A stretch of DNA of 64,000 bases, taken from positions 1 to 64,000 of the IMG/VR virus record IMGVR_UViG_3300007735_000797; one strand, written 5' to 3'. Shown here piece after piece: positions 57,441 through 64,000 of this stretch. Within the stretch, counting starts at the first letter, position 1, and every line of letters starts with the position of its first letter. This DNA is from a virus. The notes below the pieces were generated by a model that was given only the letters and a program-made list of their open reading frames with translations, had not been told where the DNA came from and did no database searches. A program made the translations under genes and the position numbers.

Positions 57441-57749
57441 ATGTCATCAAAGAAAATTTTCAAACAAATCCTTGAAGAGAATGTAGTCGGAGCTAGAAAC
57501 TCCGTCCGTGAAATGCTTTATTCTAAGCTAAAACAAAGACTCAATGAAAAGTATATTGAAGTATCAAGAACATATTTCAATGAAGGTAAAATGGAAGATG
57601 TTGATGGCGATGGTCAGGTCGGTAATGATACCGAAGACGCTATTGCTACCAAGTTCATGAAGATGGGAATGCCTCAAGATAAAGCAGTTGCAAAGGCAAA
57701 GAGCATAACTGCTAAAAAGGGCAGCAAAGATAAGAAGAACAAAAAATGA
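57441..57749 (+). CDS. 68: Prohead core protein gp68-like, with Ca-loop motif
   Basis: A 102-aa basic protein just upstream of gp21 as in T4 (gp68: 141 aa). Helical N-terminus with R-E-M-L-Y-S-K-L-K-Q-R-L. The middle has D-V-D-G-D-G-Q-V-G-N-D-T-E-D, a D-x-D-x-D-G calcium-binding-type loop. The C-terminus is Lys-rich. Likely a core component degraded by gp21; the Ca-type loop is worth noting because it is not known from T4 gp68. Confidence 0.6.
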   Translation: MSSKKIFKQILEENVVGARNSVREMLYSKLKQRLNEKYIEVSRTYFNEGKMEDVDGDGQVGNDTEDAIATKFMKMGMPQDKAVAKAKSITAKKGSKDKKNKK

Positions 57750-58393
57750 AGTTAATCACCGAAACAATTGAAAATGTTCGTGTAATAACTGAAAGCGTCG
57801 ATGGAAATAACAAGAATTATTTCATCGAAGGTATCTTCATGCAAGCTGATACCAAGAATAGAAATGGTAGAACTTACCCCAAGCCTATTCTTATGAATGA
57901 AGTTAGACGTTATATCAACGAACATGTCAATAATAAGAGAGCCTTCGGTGAACTAAACCATCCAACTGGTCCTTCTGTCAATCTAGACAGAGTCTCACAT
58001 CTTATCACAGAACTCCACGAACGTGGAAATGATGTTTATGGTAAGGCTAAAATTCTTGATACCCCAACCGGAAAAATTGTTAAGAGTCTTTTAGGAGAAG
58101 GCGTTCAGCTTGGAGTTTCTTCAAGAGGAATGGGTTCTCTAAAGAAGACCAAAGAAGGTGTCAATCAAGTACAAGAAGACTTCATGCTTGCTGCGGTTGA
58201 CATTGTAGCAGATCCTTCTGCTCCACATGCGTTTGTCAACGGCATAATGGAAGGTAAAGAATGGGTATGGAGTAATGGTGTTCTTAAAGAACAGACCATC
58301 TCCAACTATAAGAAAGAAATTCTAAAGACTCCAAGCAAGCAACTTCAAGAAAAAGTTCTTAAGACATTTGAACACTTTTTAAGAAATCTATGA
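57746..58393 (+). CDS. 21: Prohead core protease gp21
   Basis: Serine protease that cleaves scaffold, capsid and internal proteins at (L/I)-x-E sites. Active-site regions: G-E-L-N-H-P-T-G-P (His72) and L-G-V-S-S-R-G (Ser125/126). Acidic sites D-I-V-A-D-P-S-A-P-H-A-F follow. 215 aa (T4: 212). It is central to the proposed packaging of the (L/I)-x-E-tagged proteins encoded at 3468-13392. Coupled by short overlaps to neighbours. Confidence 0.94.
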   Translation: MKLITETIENVRVITESVDGNNKNYFIEGIFMQADTKNRNGRTYPKPILMNEVRRYINEHVNNKRAFGELNHPTGPSVNLDRVSHLITELHERGNDVYGKAKILDTPTGKIVKSLLGEGVQLGVSSRGMGSLKKTKEGVNQVQEDFMLAAVDIVADPSAPHAFVNGIMEGKEWVWSNGVLKEQTISNYKKEILKTPSKQLQEKVLKTFEHFLRNL

Positions 58394-58881
58394 ATTACTT
58401 AGAGCAAACATATTTAAAACAAATCAATCAACTTCAAGAAGAGTTGAATGTTTTAAAACATCAAGAAAAAACATTGTCTGAACAATCTACATTTGAATCA
58501 CAAGCAGATGTAGAAACTTATGCAAAAACTGCACTCGATTCTTTAAGTCCAGAAAACTTAGTTCGTGATGCCGCAAGTGCATTAGTAGGATCAATGGCAG
58601 TTAAAAATGTATTAGGTCAAGTAAATTTAAAGCAAATTCTTCAAAAAAATATGCAAGATTTTATGAGAGGAACTTTAGAATATAGTTTAGGCGATATTGG
58701 AAATTCGCTCGCAAATACTTTAGTCAACGCTGCTGGTAGGAATCCTTTCCAACTTGCTAAGGCAATTAGCGTGACTCGTTACAATCCATATGCAATTTTT
58801 GATCCCACAGAAAGAAATGATGGTACGCGAAGAGCTAATCCACAAAATATAGATTCATTGTTAGCTAATGAATCAGATTAA
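58390..58881 (+). CDS. Prohead-region protein, 163 aa
   Basis: A predicted coiled coil at residues 5-35 (L-K-Q-I-N-Q-L-Q-E-E-L-N-V-L-K) is followed by an Ala/Leu/Gly-rich helical part with D-A-A-S-A-L-V-G-S and N-S-L-A-N-T-L-V-N-A-A-G. Sits between gp21 and gp22, where T4 has no gene, so it is probably an additional core or virion component. Not recognised further. Confidence 0.55.
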   Translation: MNYLEQTYLKQINQLQEELNVLKHQEKTLSEQSTFESQADVETYAKTALDSLSPENLVRDAASALVGSMAVKNVLGQVNLKQILQKNMQDFMRGTLEYSLGDIGNSLANTLVNAAGRNPFQLAKAISVTRYNPYAIFDPTERNDGTRRANPQNIDSLLANESD

Positions 58882-58887
58882 TAAATA
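58881..58887 (+). promoter_or_regulatory. Late promoter ATAAATA before gene 22
   Basis: Begins at the last base of the preceding stop; a GGAG site follows 4 bases after the promoter, and the ATG is at 58902. Confidence 0.62.
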
Positions 58888-58901
58888 ATTTAGGAGAAAA
58901 T

Positions 58902-59954
58902 ATGAGAAACAGAAAAAAATATATCGAAGATGAAATTCTAAGCGAAGAGATGGAAGATGAGACTGAGGAAGAAGAAATGGATGATTCCGAGGAACAAATG
59001 GATGATGATTCCGAAGATGAAGATACTTCTTCTAACCCCGGCAAAAAGGCAGCTGGATTCGTTGACTTTGATGTTAACGGAATGGGCAGCATGGATGCTA
59101 ATGGCGGTAGAGTATTCATTCAAACAGATCCAAGAATGGATCCAAACATGGCCAATCTTGCTCCCTACAACCAAATGACTATTGCTACCCCCAAGGTATC
59201 ACCTGTTCAGATGAAGGAAGCATTTGACGCAATCTTTGCGGATGCTGCTCTTTCAGAAGAAGTTGTAAACAAGCTACAGACCGTATTTGTTGCTGCACTC
59301 AACGAAAAAGTTGAAGAGCACGCTAAGAACACAACCAAGATTCTTGCCGAGCAATACGAAAAGAATCTTGAAATCATGGCAGGAACATTGGCTGAAAAGC
59401 TTGATGAGTATCTTGGCTATGTCGTTGAAGAATGGATGGACGAGAACAAGGTTGAAGTAGAACGCGGCATTAAGACTCAGGTTGCTGAAAATTTCATTCG
59501 TGGTCTAAAAAATCTATTCGAAGCACATTACATTGATGTTCCAGAAGAGAAGTACAACCTTGTCGATGAACTATTTGAACAGAATGATGAATTGACAAGA
59601 ACCATGAACAAGGTCATTAATGAAAACATGAACCTCAAGAAGGAAAGTGTTGCCAATAAGATCTCAAGCATCTTCCTAGAAGAATGCCATGGATTAACCG
59701 ATACACAAGTCGAAAAACTAGGCTCGCTTGCTAAGGGTCTCGATTTTGATGGAGAAAATTCATTTAGAGGTAAGCTACAATCGCTCAAGGAAGCTTATTT
59801 CTTCAGAAAACAAGAAGCCAGACCAGCTCCAGTAGCTCCAGTAGCTAGTCCAGTAATGGATCTACATGAGATGGTTCAGCCGACTGCGCCAACTATAGAC
59901 AATGAAACCGTCGCTCAAGTGGCTAGAGCAATGAGTAGACATATTAAGAAATAA
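58902..59954 (+). CDS. 22: Prohead scaffold protein gp22
   Basis: Major scaffold of the prohead core, destroyed by gp21 on maturation. The N-terminus is strongly acidic (runs of Glu/Asp over residues 8-42). The diagnostic helical part has Y-L-G-Y-V-V-E-E-W-M-D-E-N-K-V-E-V-E-R-G-I and G-L-K-N-L-F-E-A-H-Y-I-D-V-P-E-E-K. 350 aa, longer than T4 (269) as in many marine relatives. Codon use shifts to GC-richer codons, as in gp23. Confidence 0.93.
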   Translation: MRNRKKYIEDEILSEEMEDETEEEEMDDSEEQMDDDSEDEDTSSNPGKKAAGFVDFDVNGMGSMDANGGRVFIQTDPRMDPNMANLAPYNQMTIATPKVSPVQMKEAFDAIFADAALSEEVVNKLQTVFVAALNEKVEEHAKNTTKILAEQYEKNLEIMAGTLAEKLDEYLGYVVEEWMDENKVEVERGIKTQVAENFIRGLKNLFEAHYIDVPEEKYNLVDELFEQNDELTRTMNKVINENMNLKKESVANKISSIFLEECHGLTDTQVEKLGSLAKGLDFDGENSFRGKLQSLKEAYFFRKQEARPAPVAPVASPVMDLHEMVQPTAPTIDNETVAQVARAMSRHIKK

Positions 59955-59967
59955 TAAGGATTTAACC

Positions 59968-59973
59968 TAAATA
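59968..59973 (+). promoter_or_regulatory. Late-promoter variant TAAATA before gene 23
   Basis: CCTAAATAACACAGG: the core plus a CAGGAG ribosome-binding site precede the ATG at 59993. Confidence 0.5.
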
Positions 59974-59992
59974 ACACAGGAGAAAAATAAAA

Positions 59993-61396
59993 ATGTTCGA
60001 AGATTCAACACCGTATGATATTTTAACTGAAAAGTGGAACCCCGTCCTAAATCACGACGCAGTTCCCGCTATTGAAGATGTATACAAGAAGAAAGTAACC
60101 GCAGTCCTTCTTGAGAACCAAGAAGCTGCTATGCGTCAGCAGTATCTAACCGAAACTTCAGCCAATGCTATTGGTGGTGGTTTCGCTCTTAACACCAATG
60201 CCAATCCCAACACCAATCTAGCTGGTTATGACCCAATCCTAATCAGCCTCGTTCGCCGCGCCATGCCAAACCTCATGGCCTACGACATCGCTGGTGTTCA
60301 GCCCATGACCGCTCCTACTGGACTCATTTTTGCAATGAGATCTAAGTATGACGGTCAGGGCGGAAATGAAGCTCTATTCGCTGAACCATTTGCTAAGTTC
60401 AGCGGTTCAGGTGCAACCTCAGCTGGTGCTGCAACTGATACAGATCCAACTGCTGGTGTAGCTCCAGTAAGTTTCTCTGGACTAACTGTTACTAAGGCTT
60501 CAATTTTTGGACATGAGTTCCAAGCATTAAACACAGCTAGAGCTGAAGGTTTAGGAGAATCTGCTTCTAATGTATTTAAAGAAATGGCATTTGCTATCGA
60601 CCGTATTGCCGTAACTGCTAAGACTCGCGCTCTAAAGGCAGAGTATACCACTGAGCTTGCTCAGGACCTTAAGGCTGTTCACGGACTTGACGCTGAAACC
60701 GAACTCGCCAACATCCTAAGCACTGAAATTCTTGCTGAAATGAACCGCGAGCTTATCCGCAACATTTATCACGTTGCCAAGCTTGGTTGCCAGCAGTCAG
60801 ATCTTTTCTACAAGTCATCATCACCCGGTACTGGTGGTGCATATGACCTAGCTCTCGACTCAGACGGTCGTTGGAGCGCAGAACGCTTCCGTGGCCTCAT
60901 GTTCCAGATTGAACGTGAAGCTAACCTAATTGCTAAGGACACTCGTCGCGGTAAGGGTAACTTCATCGTCTGCTCATCAGACGTTGCTTCAGCCCTCACC
61001 ATGGGTGGCTTCCTCCAGTTGACCCCAGCTCCTGCTACCCAGCTTGAAGTTGATGATACTGGAAACACCTTCGCTGGTATTCTAGCTGGTAAGATGCGCG
61101 TTTACATTGACCCCTACAGCAGCGCAACCCAGAACTTTGTCTGCGTTGGCTATAGAGGTGCAAGCCCCTACGACGCTGGTCTCTTCTACTGCCCATACGT
61201 TCCACTCCAGATGGTTCGTGCAGTCGATCCTGACACCTTCCAGCCCAAGATTGGCTTCAAGACCCGCTACGGCATGGTCCAGAACCCATTCGTCCGCGTT
61301 TCTGGTTCACCAGACGGCGCAAACATGTCCGAAGGTAAGAATCAGTACTATAGACTCTTCGCAGTCACCAACCTCCACGGTAACACTGGTAACTGA
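59993..61396 (+). CDS. 23: Major capsid protein gp23
   Basis: Forms the hexamers of the head. Family blocks: P-N-L-M-A-Y-D-I-A-G-V-Q-P-M-T-A-P-T-G-L-I-F-A-M, then the R-G-K-G-N-F-I-V-C-S-S-D-V and Y-R-G-A-S-P-Y-D-A-G-L-F-Y-C-P-Y regions. A gp21 maturation site is likely after Y-L-T-E (residues 51-54), just before the A-I-G-G-G-F region, the same L-T-E|x pattern as in the capsid-targeted proteins. 467 aa (T4: 521). GC-rich codons mark high expression. A strong terminator follows at 61421. Confidence 0.97.
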   Translation: MFEDSTPYDILTEKWNPVLNHDAVPAIEDVYKKKVTAVLLENQEAAMRQQYLTETSANAIGGGFALNTNANPNTNLAGYDPILISLVRRAMPNLMAYDIAGVQPMTAPTGLIFAMRSKYDGQGGNEALFAEPFAKFSGSGATSAGAATDTDPTAGVAPVSFSGLTVTKASIFGHEFQALNTARAEGLGESASNVFKEMAFAIDRIAVTAKTRALKAEYTTELAQDLKAVHGLDAETELANILSTEILAEMNRELIRNIYHVAKLGCQQSDLFYKSSSPGTGGAYDLALDSDGRWSAERFRGLMFQIEREANLIAKDTRRGKGNFIVCSSDVASALTMGGFLQLTPAPATQLEVDDTGNTFAGILAGKMRVYIDPYSSATQNFVCVGYRGASPYDAGLFYCPYVPLQMVRAVDPDTFQPKIGFKTRYGMVQNPFVRVSGSPDGANMSEGKNQYYRLFAVTNLHGNTGN

Positions 61397-61420
61397 TAAG
61401 TTTCTATAAAAGGAAATGAG

Positions 61421-61449
61421 AAGGGAGAGGAGAAATCCTCTCCCTTTTT
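61421..61449 (+). terminator. Rho-independent terminator after gene 23
   Basis: An 11-bp perfect stem AAGGGAGAGGA (61421-61431)/TCCTCTCCCTT (61436-61446) with a GAAA tetraloop, followed by TTT. Placed 24 bases after the gp23 stop. Confidence 0.88.
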
Positions 61450-61464
61450 CATTATACATACATT

Positions 61465-61986
61465 ATGGCGCAAGCTGATTATCCAGTTAATATTAGTCAA
61501 CTTAATAGAAATTTTTATACCTTTAAGTTGTCTAGAATACCTACTACAACCTTCTTTTTACAGAAGGTTACTTTGCCGGGTATTCTATCCCCAAATTTTG
61601 ATCAGCCAACCACATTAGGTGTTCCAGTAAAAAGACCACTTGGAACCTATAATTTCGCAAATCTTGATATTGAATTTATTGTAGATGAAAATATGACTAA
61701 CTGGTTGGAGATTTATAGATGGATGAGAAATATAGGTAATCTTGATTCGGATTGCACTTATAATATTCCCGAAAATAAATTTACATCAACTGGAACTCTT
61801 ATCATTCAGAAGAGTTCATATACAGCAAATATTACTACCACCTTCTTTGATATATTTCCTATATCATTGGGGGGAATTGGCTTTGATACTACACTTCCAG
61901 CATCCGAGCCAGCAAGAGTAAGTGCATCATTTGCCTATACATACTATAGCTTTAGTCCAGATCCGGGAAATACTACTTTAGATTGA
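61465..61986 (+). CDS. Tube/baseplate-like virion protein, 173 aa
   Basis: The pattern F-Y-T-F-K-L-S-R-I-P-T-T, Q-K-V-T-L-P-G, then F-I-V-D-E-N-M-T-N-W-L-E-I-Y-R-W-M, belongs to a family of T4-like marine phage proteins related to tail-tube folds (gp19/gp3-type). It stands alone between gp23 and uvsY. Whether it joins the tube, the baseplate or the neck cannot be told. Confidence 0.6.
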   Translation: MAQADYPVNISQLNRNFYTFKLSRIPTTTFFLQKVTLPGILSPNFDQPTTLGVPVKRPLGTYNFANLDIEFIVDENMTNWLEIYRWMRNIGNLDSDCTYNIPENKFTSTGTLIIQKSSYTANITTTFFDIFPISLGGIGFDTTLPASEPARVSASFAYTYYSFSPDPGNTTLD

Positions 61987-62003
61987 TTTTATTTATATTT
62001 GTG

Positions 62004-62009
62004 TATACT
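62004..62009 (+). promoter_or_regulatory. Possible early/middle promoter of uvsY
   Basis: TATACT 6 bases upstream of the uvsY ATG, with a TTTATT stretch further up but no convincing -35. It differs from the late ATAAATA type, as expected for a recombination gene. Confidence 0.35.
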
Positions 62010-62015
62010 TAAATT

Positions 62016-62450
62016 ATGAATTTTGATGAACTAAAAGAACAGGTCGAAAAAGATCTTAAGATCGATATCACAGAACTTGCTCAAGAATCTGTAATAACAC
62101 CGCAGATTCACAACAAGTATTTGTTATTTTTCAAAAAATACAAAGAAGAACTTTCTGCCGATGAACGAACCATGAAAGTATTAAGAAAATACAAATGGCT
62201 TTATTACATGGGAAAGTTGAGCAGAGAAGAATTACAGAATCTCAAATGGGAACCATTTGAATTAAATATTCTCAAGACAGACGTAGATAAGTTCATCGAA
62301 GCTGACGATGACATTATCAATCTTGAAGGAAAAATTGCAGAAAAGAAAGAAATGGTCAATTATCTTGATGGTGTCATTAAGATTGTAAATGGTCGCCAAT
62401 GGAATATTAGATCCGCTATTGATTGGATTAAATTCACAAATGGACAATGA
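62016..62450 (+). CDS. uvsY: Recombination mediator UvsY
   Basis: Loads the UvsX recombinase onto gp32-coated ssDNA. It matches the family in the Lys-rich middle, L-K-T-D-V-D-K-F-I-E-A-D-D-D-I and the C-terminal R-Q-W-N-I-R-S-A-I-D-W-I-K-F. 144 aa (T4: 137). It overlaps uvsW by 11 bases. Confidence 0.88.
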   Translation: MNFDELKEQVEKDLKIDITELAQESVITPQIHNKYLLFFKKYKEELSADERTMKVLRKYKWLYYMGKLSREELQNLKWEPFELNILKTDVDKFIEADDDIINLEGKIAEKKEMVNYLDGVIKIVNGRQWNIRSAIDWIKFTNGQ

Positions 62451-63933
62451 AATTAAAATAGAAGCTGTTGATGATGCATTCATCAAGATACGATGTCCAA
62501 AGGATATCGCTAAAGAGCTTAATACCTATTTTACATTCACAGTTCCTAATCACAAATACAATCCATCATTTAAAAAGAGATTATGGGATGGTAAGATTCG
62601 TCTTTATAACCTTGCTAGTCAGCGAATTTACAAGGGAATGCTTCCATATGTTAAAAAGTTCTTCGATGATCGGCATTATCCTTATAAAAATGAAATCATT
62701 GAAGACACTACTTACATTGAAGAAGATCACATCCGCAAATTCATAACCGATTATCTTAAGGTATCAAGTGGCGGAAAAATTATAACTCCCCACGATTATC
62801 AAATTAATGCAGTAACTCATGGAATTAGAAACAAGAGAGCATTACTTCTTTCTCCAACTGGTTCCGGCAAATCATTAATAATTTATTCATTAATTCGATA
62901 CTTTATTGATAATATGCCAAAGGATAAAAGTATCTTAATTGTTGTGCCTACCACAAGTCTGGTTGCTCAATTATATAATGACTTTGCAGACTACTCTAAA
63001 TTAAATGGCTGGGATGTTAAGGCAAATGTTAAAAAGATATATGCTGGGGAGTCTAAAGTTATTGACAAAAAAGTAATTATCTCTACATGGCAAAGTATCT
63101 TCAGAGAGAATGAAAAATTTTTTGATAACTTTCATGCTGTCATAGGCGACGAATGTCATTTATTCAAAGCAAAATCTCTTTCCATGATTATGGAAAAGAT
63201 GAAAAACTGCCCAGTTCGTTTTGGTCTTTCGGGAACACTTGATAACACTAAAGTTCATAAATTTATAATCGAAGGGCTATTTGGACCTCTTTATAGAGTT
63301 ACTACTACTAAGTCTCTAATTGAGAAGGATGTATTAAGTAATATTAATATCAATTGCTTAATCTTTAAGTATCCTCTTGAAGAATGTAATAAGGTAAAAA
63401 GAGTAGATTACAGAGATGAATTAGATTTTATATTTTCAAGTGAAAAAAGATACAACATGATACATCAGCTATGTAAATCCTTAAAGGGAAATACATTGGT
63501 ACTTTTCAGTCATGTAGAAACGCATGGAAAAAAATTGTACGATATGATGAAGGATTTTGATAAGAGTGTTTTCTATATTTCAGGAGAAGTTCCTCTTGAT
63601 GAGAGAGAATTTATACGACAAAAGATTGATACTCTTGAAGATAGCATTCTAATAGCATCATATGGTACATGTTCTACTGGCATTAATATTAAGAACATTC
63701 ATAACATTGTTTTCTCGTCCCCATCGAAATCTGTTGTTCGTGTTCTTCAGTCTATTGGCCGAGGATTGAGAAAAGCTGATAATAAAACACATATGACTTT
63801 ATATGATTTGGTAGATGATTTGAGATATAAGAAATATACAAATCATACATTCAACCATTTCATTGAACGATTGAAGATTTATGAAAATGAAAAATTTCCT
63901 TTCAAGCTCATAAATCTCAATCAAGATTCATAA
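62440..63933 (+). CDS. uvsW: Recombination DNA-RNA helicase UvsW
   Basis: Superfamily 2 helicase that resolves recombination intermediates and R-loops and switches off origin-dependent replication late in infection. Visible motifs: P-T-G-S-G-K-S (motif I), G-D-E-C-H-L-F (motif II, DExH), F-G-L-S-G-T-L (motif III), and S-I-G-R-G-L-R-K (motif VI). 497 aa (T4: 503). The start inside the end of uvsY is chosen because it begins the conserved sequence M-D-N-E-I-K. Confidence 0.94.
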   Translation: MDNEIKIEAVDDAFIKIRCPKDIAKELNTYFTFTVPNHKYNPSFKKRLWDGKIRLYNLASQRIYKGMLPYVKKFFDDRHYPYKNEIIEDTTYIEEDHIRKFITDYLKVSSGGKIITPHDYQINAVTHGIRNKRALLLSPTGSGKSLIIYSLIRYFIDNMPKDKSILIVVPTTSLVAQLYNDFADYSKLNGWDVKANVKKIYAGESKVIDKKVIISTWQSIFRENEKFFDNFHAVIGDECHLFKAKSLSMIMEKMKNCPVRFGLSGTLDNTKVHKFIIEGLFGPLYRVTTTKSLIEKDVLSNININCLIFKYPLEECNKVKRVDYRDELDFIFSSEKRYNMIHQLCKSLKGNTLVLFSHVETHGKKLYDMMKDFDKSVFYISGEVPLDEREFIRQKIDTLEDSILIASYGTCSTGINIKNIHNIVFSSPSKSVVRVLQSIGRGLRKADNKTHMTLYDLVDDLRYKKYTNHTFNHFIERLKIYENEKFPFKLINLNQDS

Positions 63934-63936
63934 ATA
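63930..63936 (+). promoter_or_regulatory. Late promoter ATAAATA
   Basis: Overlaps the end of uvsW and is followed by GGAGG and the ATG at 63952. Confidence 0.6.
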
Positions 63937-63951
63937 CTAATGGAGGTCATT

Positions 63952-64000
63952 ATGGATTTAGACTACAAGATCTTTAAGTTGAAAAGTGGTGAAGAAATAA
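63952..64000 (+). CDS. Start of an Sm-like family protein (truncated)
   Basis: Sixteen codons only, M-D-L-D-Y-K-I-F-K-L-K-S-G-E-E-I. The K-L-x-S-G-E-E start matches the protein at 15773-16090, so it is probably a second member of that Sm-like family. A GGAGG site at 63942-63946 supports the start. Confidence 0.55.
   Translation, partial: MDLDYKIFKLKSGEEI

Noticed and set aside
1-64000. Insertion sequences, integrase or attachment sites
   Set aside because: No transposase or integrase-like protein and no matching direct repeats with such a gene were seen; the phage appears strictly lytic in this window.

Overview
This window is part of the genome of a large T4-like contractile-tailed bacteriophage (myovirus). 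The evidence is an almost complete T4-type morphogenesis set: gp4, gp6, gp13, gp14, gp15, gp16, gp17, sheath and tube proteins, gp20, gp21, gp22, gp23, gp25/26/27/48-like baseplate proteins, plus gp32, gp33, UvsY and UvsW. Short ATAAATA late-promoter motifs sit directly in front of many genes. Sequence style is closest to the marine and cyanophage branch of T4-like phages. Two adjacent genes encode exported-type proteins with PEP-CTERM-like C-termini, which suggests a host with an exosortase system (for example a planctomycete). That host assignment is an inference.

Layout. (a) 1-3300 is a strikingly GC-rich module of small unknown minus-strand genes. It is organised by three copies of a 29-34 bp promoter/operator-like repeat, by stable hairpins in every intergenic gap, and by two elaborate multi-hairpin clusters. 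(b) 3430-13420 is AT-rich and made of gene cassettes, several separated by a GGGTCCCC...GGATCCCC stem-loop and/or a late promoter. At least seven of the proteins start with a short M-x-x-F-x-x-(Y/F/L)-(L/I)-x-E segment. It looks like the T4 capsid-targeting sequence that sends internal proteins into the head and is cut by protease gp21, so this is a candidate arsenal of packaged, injected proteins. The locus includes a nucleotidyltransferase, a LysM hydrolase, two large paralogues and the PEP-CTERM pair. (c) 13730-18320 on the minus strand holds small genes, four tRNAs (Ile-UAU, Gly-UCC, Gln-CUG, Arg-UCU), a tRNA-like oddity, a deaminase-like protein and GMP reductase, with sigma70-type promoters. 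(d) 18318-27080 on the minus strand encodes large probable virion proteins, including a 1404-residue cysteine-rich protein. (e) 27116-28269 encodes gp33 and gp32. (f) 28266-30905 on the minus strand encodes gp26, with a probable programmed -1 frameshift extension, a tube-like protein and gp4. (g) 30926-63933 on the plus strand is the long run of baseplate, neck, terminase, tail, portal, prohead and capsid genes, followed by uvsY and uvsW.

How the genes work together. gp16/gp17 package DNA through portal gp20 into a gp23 shell built on a gp22/core scaffold and matured by gp21. gp13/14/15 join head to tail. The tail uses an unusually expanded set: three sheath-type proteins in tandem, one carrying a roughly 1070-residue N-terminal extension, and several tube-type paralogues. 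The neck protein gp15 is fused to about 1150 extra residues. These fusions, the frameshift, the capsid-targeted cassettes and the GC-rich hairpin module are the most unusual parts of the window.
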